Assembly (NCBI RefSeq): GCF_001888185.1
Contig: NZ_CP016364.1
Coordinates: 3,534,001 to 3,598,000 of the forward strand
DNA: 64,000 nucleotides
Direction: 5' to 3'
Source: Phaeobacter porticola
Lineage (GTDB): Bacteria; Pseudomonadota; Alphaproteobacteria; Rhodobacterales; Rhodobacteraceae
Part shown: in pieces, positions 44,823-54,597 of the stretch
How positions within the stretch are numbered: the first letter of the stretch is position 1
Layout of the letters: each line of letters begins with the position of its first letter
Translations under genes and position numbers: made by a program
Notes under the pieces: model-generated
The model's database searches: none
What the model was told of the DNA's origin: nothing
Seen by the model: only the letters and a program-made list of their open reading frames with translations

Positions 44823-46051
44823 GACCTGTAGTCCGCGTTGATGGAAATATATTGATGGGTCAGATCGCAGGTCCAGACTGTTGCGCTTCCGTCTGCCAGA
44901 CCCATATCAATTTTGATCGTTATGTTGGATTTCTTCATTTCCGCAGCGCCATCAGCCTCTTTGTAGGTTGGTGATACCCAGCCTTTTTCGGCGACCAGTA
45001 CATCACCAAAAGAGATCGACAGCCGGTCACGGTCAGCAGCGGCGCCGGATTTCCCGATCGCCATGACAATCCGGCCCCAGTTTGGATCCTCGCCAGCGAC
45101 GGCGGTTTTGACCAGCGGCGAGTTTGCAATGGATAGGCCGTGAACCTTGGCGTCGTGGTCATTCATCGCCCCACTCACCTGGATCTCCACAAATTTGGTG
45201 GCACCTTCGCCGTCGCGCACAACCTGATGCGACAGGTCCAGCATCACGGTTTCCAACGCCATTGCAAAGTCAGAATTCCCCGCGACATCAACATCCGACG
45301 CCCCTGTTGCGCAGAGCATCAGACTGTCAGAGGTCGAGGTGTCGCTATCAACGGTGATACAGTTGAAGGTACGATCGCAGATAGATGAGAGCAGTTGCTG
45401 GAGATCGTTTTGAGCCAGCGTGGCATCGGTAAAGATGTAGACAAGCATGGTCGCCATATCTGGGGCGATCATGCCAGATCCTTTGGCAATCCCGGAAATA
45501 GAGACTGTTTTACCGCCAATATCGACAGTTGCCATCGCCCCTTTTGCAAAGGTGTCGGTGGTCATGATCGCGTGCGCAGCGCTGTCAATCGCAGAGGTGT
45601 CCAGAGCATTATTTAATGCGCTGATCTTTGCCACAATCCTATCATGTGGCAAAGGCTCACCGATCACACCAGTTGATGCCGTGAAAACACGCGCCTCCGG
45701 GATATTGGTGATATCGGCTACAGAGCGGGTGATCTCGGCAACCGACGTCTGGCCATGATGGCCGGTAAAGGCATTGGAGTTGCCGGAGTTCACCAGAATT
45801 GCAGCGCCACTTGCGCTGGCGGTATCAGCAGCTGCGGCCAGCTTGGCTTGACAGTCCAGTACCGGGGCTGATCGGGTGGCTGATTTGGTGAATACCCCGG
45901 CGATTGTCGTGCCGGGGTCCATCACCGCCAGCATCACGTCTGTGCGATCTTGGTATTTTACACCAGCGGCTGCCGCCGCAAAGCGGACGCCCGCAATATC
46001 AGGCAGGTCCGGGAAATGATCCGGGGCTAGTGGGGACCGAAGCATAGCCAT
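44819..46051 (-). CDS. argJ: Bifunctional ornithine acetyltransferase/N-acetylglutamate synthase
   Basis: ArgJ transfers the acetyl group of acetylornithine to glutamate, so the arginine pathway here is the cyclic type. 410 residues as an autoprocessed precursor: the cleavage/nucleophile Thr lies in PDMATMLVYIFTDA, in the conserved ATML motif. Other family blocks are SGNSNAFTGHHG and EDPNWGRIVMAIGKSG. It sits between a PpiC-type isomerase (2 bases upstream) and mutT (overlap downstream), so the three form one operon. Confidence 0.96.
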   Translation of the reverse strand: MAMLRSPLAPDHFPDLPDIAGVRFAAAAAGVKYQDRTDVMLAVMDPGTTIAGVFTKSATRSAPVLDCQAKLAAAADTASASGAAILVNSGNSNAFTGHHGQTSVAEITRSVADITNIPEARVFTASTGVIGEPLPHDRIVAKISALNNALDTSAIDSAAHAIMTTDTFAKGAMATVDIGGKTVSISGIAKGSGMIAPDMATMLVYIFTDATLAQNDLQQLLSSICDRTFNCITVDSDTSTSDSLMLCATGASDVDVAGNSDFAMALETVMLDLSHQVVRDGEGATKFVEIQVSGAMNDHDAKVHGLSIANSPLVKTAVAGEDPNWGRIVMAIGKSGAAADRDRLSISFGDVLVAEKGWVSPTYKEADGAAEMKKSNITIKIDMGLADGSATVWTCDLTHQYISINADYRS

Positions 46052-46053
46052 TT

Positions 46054-46905
46054 TCAGTTCCTCACCAAATCCAGGTTTTTCAGAATTGCAGGGTCCAGAT
46101 CTTCGATCTCTGGCCGTTCGATTTTGGCTTCGGTGGTCAAACTGCGCACGCGTTCCTCGACGGCATCTTGGCGCATCTGGGTCGCCAGTTCCTCACGGAC
46201 CTCGTCAAATGTTGGTGCAGCAGAGGTGCGACGTTCGTTCAGTTTGATTACATGCCAGCCAAATTGAGTCTGAACGGGATCAGAGACTTCGCCTGTACGC
46301 ATTGCCAGCACGGCCTCTTCGAATTCAGGGACCATGCGACCCTTGGTAAACCAGCCCAGTTCACCGCCGTTGGGCCCGGAGGGGCCGGTGGATCGTTCTT
46401 GCGCCAATGTCGCGAAATCAGCGCCTTCGTCCAGTTGCGCACGCACAGAAGTAGCGTCGTCTTCGGTTTCGACCAGAATATGCGAGGCGTTAAATTCATC
46501 GCCACCAGTTCCATCGGTGTATTTATCGTCATAAGCGGTGCGCAGATCTTCTTCAGATGCAGCGCTTTCCATAACTTTTTCAATGACATCCGCCGCCAAC
46601 AATGAGCGGGCTTCATTCTCCAGTGAAAGGGCAACGTATTTCGGAACTTCACCATGCAGCTCTTGTTTCAGGCTGGTCTGTTGGATCAGCTGGTCAAGGA
46701 TCGCGTCGTATAGGACATCATCCGGCAGTTCCTGATATTGCTGCGGTAGCGTTGCGCGGGCAATGATCATGTGACCGATGGTGATCTCTTCGCCATTCAC
46801 AGTCGCAACCACAGTATTTGCATGGGGTGTTGCCGCTGCAGGCAGGGGGAGTGTCAAAGCCACAGCCAAGGCCAGGCCCGGCAAAAAAGTGAGACCTTTG
46901 CGCAT
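46054..46905 (-). CDS. Periplasmic parvulin-type peptidyl-prolyl isomerase
   Basis: 283 residues. A signal peptide (KGLTFLPGLALAVALTLPLP, cleavage near AAA/TP) is followed by a SurA/PrsA-like N-terminal helical region and a rotamase domain (about 133-225) with ASHILVETEDDA, LAQERSTGPSGPNGGELGWF and FGWHVIKLNERR. It helps fold secreted or outer-membrane proteins. It is the first gene of the argJ-mutT operon and divergent from secA across about 178 bases; the functional link with secretion is natural. Confidence 0.92.
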   Translation of the reverse strand: MRKGLTFLPGLALAVALTLPLPAAATPHANTVVATVNGEEITIGHMIIARATLPQQYQELPDDVLYDAILDQLIQQTSLKQELHGEVPKYVALSLENEARSLLAADVIEKVMESAASEEDLRTAYDDKYTDGTGGDEFNASHILVETEDDATSVRAQLDEGADFATLAQERSTGPSGPNGGELGWFTKGRMVPEFEEAVLAMRTGEVSDPVQTQFGWHVIKLNERRTSAAPTFDEVREELATQMRQDAVEERVRSLTTEAKIERPEIEDLDPAILKNLDLVRN

Positions 46906-47082
46906 TGAATTCTTCCTATTCTCTGGCCACGACAGGGCGTAGCGTTGACACTGTATTTGCGGGACCTTACATCGCCATGAGGCCTTTGGAAGGACCGCTG
47001 TTCCATCATTGTTTATGGGTTGCGAGCGGGGCGGGCAAGCCTGCCAACGCCAAGGGCCAATGACAGGACGGTTGGAGAAGAC

Positions 47083-49776
47083 ATGCTGGGTATCGGAACA
47101 CTCGCCAAAAAGGTTTTCGGCACGCCGAATGACCGTAAAATCAAGGCGACACGGCCGCTGATTGCCAAGATCAACGCGCTGGAGCCCGAGTTCGAAAAGC
47201 TTAGCGATCAGGCGTTGCAGGGCAAGACTGAAGATTTGCGCCAGCGCGCGCTCGACGGCACCAGTCTGGATGACCTACTGCCCGAAGCTTTTGCCAATGT
47301 GCGCGAAGCGGCTCGCCGGGCCTTGGGTCTGCGTGCCTTTGACACCCAGTTGATAGGCGGCATTTTTCTACATCAGGGTAACATTTCCGAGATGAAGACC
47401 GGCGAGGGCAAAACCCTTGTCGCGACGTTCCCGGCCTATCTCAATGCGCTGACCGGCAAGGGTGTGCATGTGGTCACGGTGAATGAATATCTCGCCAAGC
47501 GTGACAGCGAATGGATGAGCAAGGTGTTTTCCCACCTGGGCATGACCACCGGTGTGATCTGGTCGGGTCAGCCCGATACGGAAAAGATGGCGGCCTACCA
47601 AAGCGATGTCACCTATGCCACCAACAACGAGCTGGGCTTTGACTATCTGCGCGACAATATGAAGCCGAGCCTTGATCAGGTTTTCCAAAAACACCACAAT
47701 TTTGCCATCGTGGATGAGGTCGACTCGATCCTGATTGATGAAGCCCGCACGCCGCTGATCATCTCTGGTCCCGCCGAAGATCGCTCAGAGATGTATTCCA
47801 CAATCGATAAGTTGATCCCGCTTCTGAGCGATGATCACTACGAACTGGACGAGAAAACCCGTGGTGTGACCTTCACCGAGGATGGCAACGAGTATCTGGA
47901 GCAGCAACTGGTTGCGCATGGTCTGCTGGACGAAGGCGCGTCTCTCTATGACCCTGAGAGCACGACGGTTGTTCATCACGTCAACCAAGCTCTGCGCGCG
48001 CATAAGCTGTTTCAGCGCGACAAAGATTACATCGTACGCGATGGTGACGTGGTTCTGATTGATGAATTCACCGGCCGTATGATGGCAGGTCGTCGCCTGT
48101 CCGAAGGCTTGCATCAGGCTATTGAGGCTAAGGAAGAGGTGAAGATCCAGCCAGAGAATACTACGCTGGCCTCAGTTACCTTCCAGAACTATTTCCGTCT
48201 CTACGGTAAACTGTCGGGTATGACAGGTACCGCAATGACCGAGGCCGAAGAATTCGCCGAGATCTATGGTCTGGGAGTGGTCGAAGTGCCGACCAACCGT
48301 CCTATTGCCCGTAAAGATGAGGATGACCAAGTTTATCGCACAGCGGTCGAGAAATACCGCGCGATGATCGAAGAGACGAACAAGGCACATGAGAAGGGCC
48401 AGCCGGTTCTTCTGGGCACGACCTCTATCGAGAAATCTGAACTGCTGAGCCATATGCTTGAGCAGGAAGGCATCAAGCATAACGTGCTGAATGCCCGCCA
48501 TCACGAGCAGGAAGCACAGATCGTGGCAGATGCCGGCCGGTATGGCGCCGTGACTATCGCTACCAACATGGCGGGCCGCGGAACAGATATTCAGCTGGGC
48601 GGTAACGTCGAGCTGAAGGTGCTAGAGGTCCTTGCGGAAAATCCCGATGCAGATCCGGCTGAGCTTCGCACGGCAGAAGAGGCCAAGCACGCTGAAGAAA
48701 AGCAGAAGGTTCTTGATGCCGGCGGTCTGTTTGTCATGGCATCCGAACGTCACGAGAGCCGCCGCATCGACAACCAGCTGCGTGGTCGTTCCGGCCGTCA
48801 GGGTGATCCGGGCCGGACTGTGTTCTATCTCAGCCTCGAAGATGACTTGATGCGTATTTTCGGATCTGAGCGATTGGATAAACTGCTATCGACCCTTGGC
48901 ATGAAGGAAGGCGAGGCGATTATTCACCCTTGGGTGAACAAATCGCTGGAGCGCGCGCAAGCGAAGGTTGAAGGCCGCAACTTTGATATGCGCAAGAACG
49001 TGTTGAAGTTTGACGATGTGATGAATGATCAGCGCAAGGTGATCTTTAACCAGCGTCGCGAAATCATGGCAGCCGAGGATTTGTCGGAAATCGTGGCTGA
49101 CATGCGCCACGAGGTGATCGACGATCTATTGGACGTGCATATGCCCGCCAAAACCTATGCCGACCAATGGGATAGCGAGGGTTTGCAAGAACAGGTCCGC
49201 GAAAAGCTGGGGCTGGAGCTGCCAGTTGTGGATTGGGCTGCCGAGGAAGGCGTCGATGACGAACAAATCCGCGAACGCCTGGTCGAAGCTAGCGATGCAA
49301 AAACTCTGGAAAAGACCGAGGGTTTTGGTGCAGAAACTATGCGCAATATCGAAAAACAGGTGTTGCTGCAGACCATCGATGCGAAGTGGCGGGAACATCT
49401 GCTGACGCTGGAACATCTGCGTTCGGTGGTGGGTTTCCGAGGGTACGCGCAGCGCGATCCGCTTAATGAATACAAAAACGAGAGCTTCCAGCTGTTTGAG
49501 AACATGTTGGACACGCTGCGCGAAACCGTATCACAGCAACTCGCTCATGTGCGCCCCATCAGCGAAGATGAGCAGCGCCAGATGATGATGCAGATGGTTG
49601 CCCAGCAGGCCGAGATGAAAAACGCTGCGGCGGGGGACGTCGACGCCCAACCAGAGGCCGCCGCCGATGGATTTTCTGAAGACGACCCATCCACCTGGGG
49701 CAACCCCTCGCGCAACGATAAATGCCCCTGTGGATCAGGTAAAAAGTTCAAACATTGCCATGGAAGCCTCAGCTAA
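47083..49776 (+). CDS. secA: Preprotein translocase ATPase SecA
   Basis: SecA drives export through SecYEG. 897 residues. Visible: Walker [21 protein letters not shown], the second nucleotide-binding region [30 protein letters not shown], and the C-terminal zinc finger [14 protein letters not shown], which binds SecB and lipids. The frame is open from 47020, but the ATG at 47083 ([17 protein letters not shown]) matches the family and has TTGGAGAAG upstream. A terminator lies 85 bases downstream. Confidence 0.98.
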   Translation: MLGIGTLAKKVFGTPNDRKIKATRPLIAKINALEPEFEKLSDQALQGKTEDLRQRALDGTSLDDLLPEAFANVREAARRALGLRAFDTQLIGGIFLHQGNISEMKTGEGKTLVATFPAYLNALTGKGVHVVTVNEYLAKRDSEWMSKVFSHLGMTTGVIWSGQPDTEKMAAYQSDVTYATNNELGFDYLRDNMKPSLDQVFQKHHNFAIVDEVDSILIDEARTPLIISGPAEDRSEMYSTIDKLIPLLSDDHYELDEKTRGVTFTEDGNEYLEQQLVAHGLLDEGASLYDPESTTVVHHVNQALRAHKLFQRDKDYIVRDGDVVLIDEFTGRMMAGRRLSEGLHQAIEAKEEVKIQPENTTLASVTFQNYFRLYGKLSGMTGTAMTEAEEFAEIYGLGVVEVPTNRPIARKDEDDQVYRTAVEKYRAMIEETNKAHEKGQPVLLGTTSIEKSELLSHMLEQEGIKHNVLNARHHEQEAQIVADAGRYGAVTIATNMAGRGTDIQLGGNVELKVLEVLAENPDADPAELRTAEEAKHAEEKQKVLDAGGLFVMASERHESRRIDNQLRGRSGRQGDPGRTVFYLSLEDDLMRIFGSERLDKLLSTLGMKEGEAIIHPWVNKSLERAQAKVEGRNFDMRKNVLKFDDVMNDQRKVIFNQRREIMAAEDLSEIVADMRHEVIDDLLDVHMPAKTYADQWDSEGLQEQVREKLGLELPVVDWAAEEGVDDEQIRERLVEASDAKTLEKTEGFGAETMRNIEKQVLLQTIDAKWREHLLTLEHLRSVVGFRGYAQRDPLNEYKNESFQLFENMLDTLRETVSQQLAHVRPISEDEQRQMMMQMVAQQAEMKNAAAGDVDAQPEAAADGFSEDDPSTWGNPSRNDKCPCGSGKKFKHCHGSLS

Positions 49777-49860
49777 GGCGCAGATATGCGATCCGACGTC
49801 GGCGACGTACTCCAGTTAAATCGGTGAAAATTACACTGTTTCGCCAGATTCTCAGCAAGA

Positions 49861-49885
49861 GGCGGCCATCAATTGGTCGCCTTTT
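49861..49885 (+). terminator. Terminator of secA
   Basis: GGCGGCCA (49861-49868) pairs with TGGTCGCC (49874-49881, one G-U) across TCAAT, followed by TTTT. A few bases on, AAGGTT-CCTT-AACCTT plus TTTT may be a second weak terminator. Confidence 0.75.
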
Positions 49886-49926
49886 CGCGTCAAGGTTCCT
49901 TAACCTTTTTGGGTAAGGAGTCGGTG

Positions 49927-50865
49927 ATGATCAGTAAACGTACAGCCTTGATGAGCGCGGCAACCTTGTGCGGCGCTTTGGCGATTGGTCTTGTCATGCA
50001 GACAACGGCTGGCAAACCGCAGGTATCAAAGAGTGCAGAGGTTGCCGTTGCCGAAGCATCCATGGTCGAGGTGTCAGTTTCTCCAGAAACGTCCGAACTT
50101 CAATCGGACGCTCTGTTGGAAATTGAATCCATCAGCCTGACAGCTGCCACGCCATCGTCTAGCGAGAACAACGACCCGCAGACCATACGTCAAACCCCAG
50201 AAACAAGCTGCGCTCTGACCGCAGAGGCCGTCGCCAGCCCGATGGCTGAGGTGCGTCTGACGGTACTTTCCTTGTGTCGGCCCAGCGAACGAGTGACGAT
50301 CCACCACAATGGTATGATGTTCTCTAGCCGGTTGGATACGACTGGTGCGCTGACAATCCAAGTGCCCGCCTTGTCCTCAACCGCGGTGTTCATCGTCGAA
50401 CCCCAGACTGGACGCGGCACAGTTGCCACCGCCATGGTGCCAGATCTTGATCTGGTAAATCGTGTGGTTTTGCAATGGGGCGGCAATAGCGGGTTTGAAC
50501 TTCATGCTCGTGAATTCGGTGCCGGTTACGGTAGTATGGGCCACGTCTGGCGTGGCGCTGAATTGGCAGCGGGTCGTGGCTCTGTTGTGCAGCTGGGTGA
50601 CGCGAGCCAACTAGCGCCTCGTCTGGCAGAGATTTACAGCGTCCCACGCCTTGGTGGCAACAAAAGTGGCGCGATTGATCTGACGGTTGAGGCTGAGGTC
50701 ACAGCCATCAACTGTGGTCGTGACGTTTCTGCCCAAACGTTGGAATTACGTGACGGGGCGTTGCGCACCCGGGATCTGACCCTTGCGATGCCCGATTGTG
50801 CAGCAACCGGTGACTTTCTTGTGTTGAATAATCTGCTAGAAACCATGAAAATCGCCGCTAATTAA
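49927..50865 (+). CDS. Secreted or membrane-anchored protein of unknown function
   Basis: 312 residues. An N-terminal hydrophobic segment (ALMSAATLCGALAIGLVMQ) is a signal or anchor; the rest is exported. The middle is Ser/Glu rich, then a beta-rich region with TVLSLCRPSERVTIHHNGMMF and a block VVLQWGGNSGFELHAREFGAGYG. Four cysteines could form two disulfides. AAGGAG lies seven bases before the ATG at 49927. I recognise no family. The OmpA-type gene follows after 24 bases, so both products probably act together in the envelope. Confidence 0.72.
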   Translation: MISKRTALMSAATLCGALAIGLVMQTTAGKPQVSKSAEVAVAEASMVEVSVSPETSELQSDALLEIESISLTAATPSSSENNDPQTIRQTPETSCALTAEAVASPMAEVRLTVLSLCRPSERVTIHHNGMMFSSRLDTTGALTIQVPALSSTAVFIVEPQTGRGTVATAMVPDLDLVNRVVLQWGGNSGFELHAREFGAGYGSMGHVWRGAELAAGRGSVVQLGDASQLAPRLAEIYSVPRLGGNKSGAIDLTVEAEVTAINCGRDVSAQTLELRDGALRTRDLTLAMPDCAATGDFLVLNNLLETMKIAAN

Positions 50866-50889
50866 TCAACGGCTTATTCAGGATTTCTC

Positions 50890-52446
50890 ATGGCTTTGTT
50901 TCGTGCGGCGGTTTGTGCCGCACTCTTTCTTGTCACCGAAATCCTGCCGCTGCATGCGCAGGATGTGACACTTTCGTCGCCTGATGGAGCCGTTGAAATC
51001 ACTGGGAACATCCTTGGTTTTGACGGAGAGTTCTATCGGGTCGAGACGAAATTTGGTGAGCTGACAGTTGATGGATCGGGTGTCAGCTGCGAGGGCCCTG
51101 GCTGCCCCAGCCTGTCTGATTTTGTTGCAGAAGTTGCTCTTTCTGGGTCGTCGACGATGGCCGAAGTTCTGTTGCCTGCGCTGATTGAAGGTTTTGCGCT
51201 GCGCAATGGGTTCCAGACCCGGCGCGATTCTATGCCCGACAACAACTTTGACTACGTCCTGCTAAGAGACACTGGTCGTGTGGCCGCGCGGTTCAGCTTC
51301 TTTGTGAGCAATACCGACGAAGGTTTTGCCGATCTTCTGGCCAACGAGGCTGATATTGTGATGGCCCTGCGCGAGATTCGTAGCGCTGAACGCGCTCGTG
51401 CCCGTGAGGCCGGTATGGGAGATATGACCGGTCCACAGCGCAGTCGTGTGCTGGCGCTTGACGCCATGGTCCCGGTTGTCGCGCCGAGCAACCCCGTGCG
51501 ATCGATTTCCGTATCGAACTTGGCGCGTGTTCTTTCAGGTGACATCAACAACTGGTCGGAATTGGGCGGCGCCGATGCGCCGATTTCCTTGCATTTACCG
51601 GTGGCGGGGTCAGGGCTTGCGCAGGCTATTGATGATCGCCTCGCCAGTCCGGCGGTCGCCAAACTAGGCAATCGGCTGCGCCGCCATGATCGTGGCAGCA
51701 CCTTAGCGCGCGTGGTTGCGACCGACCCCTTTGCTCTGGGATTAGCGAGTTTCGCGGAAACCTCAACCGCGAGAGTTTTGACATTGAGAGGGACGTGCGG
51801 GTTTTCACTGCGGGCAAATCGTCGGTCGATCAAGACTGAGGACTACCCGCTGACGGCTCCGATGTTTCTCTACCTTCCATCGCGCCGTTTGCCAAAGCTG
51901 GCACGTGATTTTCTTAGCTATGTGCGGGGGCCAGGGGCGCAGATTGTGATCCGTCGCGCCGGATTTGTTGATCAGGCACCTGAGCGCATCTCAATGAATG
52001 CCCAAGGCAACCGGCTGGCAAATGCTATAGCGGCAGCGGGGCCTGAGGTGTCTTTGGAAGAGCTGCAGCGGCTTGTTCAGCGGCTGACAGGCCTGCAACG
52101 GCTGACCACATCGTTTCGCTTTGAACCGGGGTCAACTCGTCCGGACGCACAATCACGTAGCAATATCATTCAGCTGGCCAGATCGCTTGAAGCTGGGGCT
52201 TATGATGCACGTGAATTGGTCTTTGTTGGGTTTTCGGATGGGGATGGCCCCGCCAACGGCAATAAATCCATCGCGATGAAACGGGCAGAGGCTGTTCGGG
52301 ATGCGGTGATTTTGGCAGCAGAGACTGCCAATCTTGAGCGTACTGAGATAGGCTTGGCGGCCTTTGGAGAGGCCTTGCCAATGGCCTGCGAAGATCAAAG
52401 ATGGGGGCGTCAGGTCAATCGCCGGGTCGAAGTTTGGGTGCGCTGA
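50890..52446 (+). CDS. Periplasmic-binding-protein domain fused to an OmpA-like peptidoglycan-binding domain
   Basis: 518 residues. Signal peptide 1-23 (ending LHAQ). Residues about 75-365 resemble the phosphate-binding PstS fold (VALSGSSTMAEVLLPALIEGF, MALREIRSAER, DAMVPVVAPSNPVRSIS). Residues about 400-518 are an OmpA C-terminal domain (TTSFRFEPGSTRPD, LVFVGFSDGDG, MKRAEAVRDAV, NRRVEVWVR) that would grip peptidoglycan. So a substrate-binding module is tethered to the wall. The ligand is unknown; phosphate is possible by fold. It follows the unknown secreted protein by 24 bases and is convergent with radC (4-base gap). Confidence 0.88.
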   Translation: MALFRAAVCAALFLVTEILPLHAQDVTLSSPDGAVEITGNILGFDGEFYRVETKFGELTVDGSGVSCEGPGCPSLSDFVAEVALSGSSTMAEVLLPALIEGFALRNGFQTRRDSMPDNNFDYVLLRDTGRVAARFSFFVSNTDEGFADLLANEADIVMALREIRSAERARAREAGMGDMTGPQRSRVLALDAMVPVVAPSNPVRSISVSNLARVLSGDINNWSELGGADAPISLHLPVAGSGLAQAIDDRLASPAVAKLGNRLRRHDRGSTLARVVATDPFALGLASFAETSTARVLTLRGTCGFSLRANRRSIKTEDYPLTAPMFLYLPSRRLPKLARDFLSYVRGPGAQIVIRRAGFVDQAPERISMNAQGNRLANAIAAAGPEVSLEELQRLVQRLTGLQRLTTSFRFEPGSTRPDAQSRSNIIQLARSLEAGAYDARELVFVGFSDGDGPANGNKSIAMKRAEAVRDAVILAAETANLERTEIGLAAFGEALPMACEDQRWGRQVNRRVEVWVR

Positions 52447-52450
52447 CGAC

Positions 52451-53236
52451 CTAAAGATAGCCAGCAGAGCGAAAGCTAAGCTCGCTGGATTTTCCGATGA
52501 TCAGATGGTCATGCAGCACAATGTCCAATGCTGCTAATGCGCCGGCGACACGATCTGTCATTTGGATATCACTGTTGGACGGCGCTGGATCACCGGACGG
52601 GTGATTGTGCACAAGTATCAATGCGCTAGCGCTGATTTCCAAGGCGCGCTTGGCGATTTCACGTGGATAGACTGGGACGTGATCAACAGTGCCTTTGGCC
52701 TGTTCCTCGTCGGCAATTAGGATATTTTTTCTATCCAGATACAGCACGCGAAACTGTTCGGTTTCCCGGTGGGCCATCACCGTATGGCAATAATCTAGCA
52801 GCGCATCCCAAGAAGATAGCACAGGCCGCAACATGATTCTTGCACGCGCCATTCGATGCGCCGTGGCTTCGATAATCTTGAGATCTGTAATGACTGAGGA
52901 GCCGATGCCCTCCACCTCGGCCAGTCGGTCAGAGGGGGCAGTGATTACACGATTGAAATCTCCAAACGTATCGAGCAGTCGCCGCGCGAGGGGTTTAACG
53001 TCGCGACGGGGGATCGAACGAAAGAGAAGCAATTCTAGAAGTTCGTAGTCGGGCATGGCAGCGGCCCCCCCGTCCATAAACCGAGTGCGCAACCTTATAC
53101 GGTGATCCTTGATATACGAGGGGAGGCGTCTGCTGGGGGCGGACACGGGTTCGGTTTCGTCACCGGGTGGGAACAGCGGCAGAGAAACGTCCTCGAATGC
53201 GGGATCCTTTGGCATGCGCCATGATGCTGACATCAT
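52451..53236 (-). CDS. radC: RadC/JAMM-domain protein
   Basis: About 261 residues. N-terminal helix-hairpin-helix region (EVEGIGSSVITDLKIIEA) and C-terminal JAMM metalloprotease-like domain with LVHNHPSGDPAPSNSD (H-x-H and Asp metal ligands). RadC was once linked to DNA repair, but its function is unsettled. The frame opens at a TTG at 53296; I chose the ATG pair at 53236/53233, with an ATG at 53215 (MPKDPAFED) also possible, since none has a good ribosome site. Confidence 0.88.
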   Translation of the reverse strand: MMSASWRMPKDPAFEDVSLPLFPPGDETEPVSAPSRRLPSYIKDHRIRLRTRFMDGGAAAMPDYELLELLLFRSIPRRDVKPLARRLLDTFGDFNRVITAPSDRLAEVEGIGSSVITDLKIIEATAHRMARARIMLRPVLSSWDALLDYCHTVMAHRETEQFRVLYLDRKNILIADEEQAKGTVDHVPVYPREIAKRALEISASALILVHNHPSGDPAPSNSDIQMTDRVAGALAALDIVLHDHLIIGKSSELSFRSAGYL

Positions 53237-53300
53237 GGTTGAAGAATCGTTAACGTGGAGCTGCCCGACATGTTGATGGGAAGATGTTAGTCCCAATGAT

Positions 53301-53325
53301 AAAAGCGCCCCGAATGGAGCGCTTT
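53301..53325 (-). terminator. Terminator of dnaJ
   Basis: On the reverse strand AAGCGCTCC pairs with GGGGCGCTT (one G-U) across ATTC, followed by TTATC. It lies about 35 bases after the dnaJ stop and just before the radC reading frame. Confidence 0.7.
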
Positions 53326-53357
53326 CATTGCATTACAACACAAGTCGGGTTAGGTTC

Positions 53358-54521
53358 TTACCCCTTCATCCCGTCCCAGAAGCTTTTTACCGAAGAGAAA
53401 AAGCTACGAGATTCGGGATTCGTGTTGTCCTCCGAAAGATCCTCGAATTCACGGAGAAGCTCTTTCTGCCGGGAGGTGAGGTTCATCGGGGTTTCCACTG
53501 CCAATTCAATGAACATATCGCCGGTTGGGCCACCGCGCAGGGCTGGCATACCCTTGCCACGCAGGCGCATCTGGCGGCCTGATTGGCTGCCTTCCGGGAT
53601 TTGTACACGCCCACGGCCTCCGTCTATGGTCGGAACTTCGATGGCACCGCCAAGAGCAGCTTTGGCCATTGAAACCGGAACACGGCAATATAGATTGTTT
53701 CCATCGCGTTCAAACAGATCGTGGGCAGACACCTCGACAAAGATATAGAGATCGCCAGGAGGACCGCCACGCATCCCTGCCTCGCCTTCGCCCGCAAGAC
53801 GAATGCGTGTGCCGGTTTCAACGCCGGCCGGAATGTTCACAGACAGTGAGCGGTCTTTTTCGACACGGCCATGTCCTTGGCAGGATTTACAAGGGTTCTT
53901 TATGATCTGGCCGAGGCCTGAACATGTGGGGCAGGTGCGCTCGACTGTAAAGAAGCCCTGTTGAGCGCGTACCTTGCCCATGCCTGAACATGTGGGGCAG
54001 GTGGTTGGCTCAACTCCGCCTTCGGCGCCGGTTCCCTCACAAGAGCCGCAGGCCACCGCTGTGGGGACGTTGATCGTTTTATGCATGCCAGCAAAGGCAT
54101 CTTCGAGCGAGATGCGAAGATTGTAACGCAAATCGGACCCGCGCGCCGCACGTTGCCGCCCGCCGCCCTGGCCGCCACGACCACCCATGAAGTCGCCGAA
54201 CAGATCGTCGAATACATCAGAAAATGCCGACGAAAAGTCGCCGCCGCCAAAGCCTTGACCACCCTGAGCACCACGTTGGCCACCGCCCATGCCGTTTTCA
54301 AAGGCAGCGTGACCATAGCGGTCGTAAGCCGCCTTTTTTTCCGGATCTTTTAATACATCGTAGGCCTCGTTGGCCTCTTTGAACTGTCCTTCGGATTCAG
54401 GATTGTCCTTGTTCCGATCAGGGTGCAGCTCTTTGGCCTTCGTGCGAAAGCCCTTCTTGATTTCATCGGCGGTGGCCCCTTTGGACACCCCGAGAACGTC
54501 ATAGTAATCTCGTTTGGACAT
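53358..54521 (-). CDS. dnaJ: Chaperone DnaJ
   Basis: DnaJ delivers unfolded proteins to DnaK and stimulates its ATPase. 387 residues: J domain with the HPD motif ([12 protein letters not shown]), a Gly-rich linker ([18 protein letters not shown]), four CxxCxGxG zinc repeats ([32 protein letters not shown]) and the substrate-binding C-terminal domains. AGAGGGG precedes the ATG. It follows dnaK by 76 bases, and a large hairpin lies in between. Confidence 0.98.
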   Translation of the reverse strand: MSKRDYYDVLGVSKGATADEIKKGFRTKAKELHPDRNKDNPESEGQFKEANEAYDVLKDPEKKAAYDRYGHAAFENGMGGGQRGAQGGQGFGGGDFSSAFSDVFDDLFGDFMGGRGGQGGGRQRAARGSDLRYNLRISLEDAFAGMHKTINVPTAVACGSCEGTGAEGGVEPTTCPTCSGMGKVRAQQGFFTVERTCPTCSGLGQIIKNPCKSCQGHGRVEKDRSLSVNIPAGVETGTRIRLAGEGEAGMRGGPPGDLYIFVEVSAHDLFERDGNNLYCRVPVSMAKAALGGAIEVPTIDGGRGRVQIPEGSQSGRQMRLRGKGMPALRGGPTGDMFIELAVETPMNLTSRQKELLREFEDLSEDNTNPESRSFFSSVKSFWDGMKG

Positions 54522-54546
54522 CGGAATACCCCTCTTGCCGCAACGA

Positions 54547-54581
54547 AAGCGGGCCGGCCCGGAATTCGGACCGGCCCGCTT
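54547..54581 (-). terminator. GC-rich hairpin between dnaK and dnaJ
   Basis: AAGCGGGCCGG (54547-54557) pairs perfectly with CCGGCCCGCTT (54571-54581); a further three pairs may form inside. On the reverse strand it is followed by TTCGTTG, a weak T-tract. It lies 25 bases before the dnaJ start, so it likely lowers dnaJ relative to dnaK by partial termination or stabilises the dnaK mRNA end. Confidence 0.65.
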
Positions 54582-54597
54582 CGGCCAAAATCAGACC

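Noticed and set aside
53237-53296. RadC start at the TTG at 53296
   Set aside because: A rare start codon without ribosome site, close to the dnaJ terminator; an ATG start further in is more likely.
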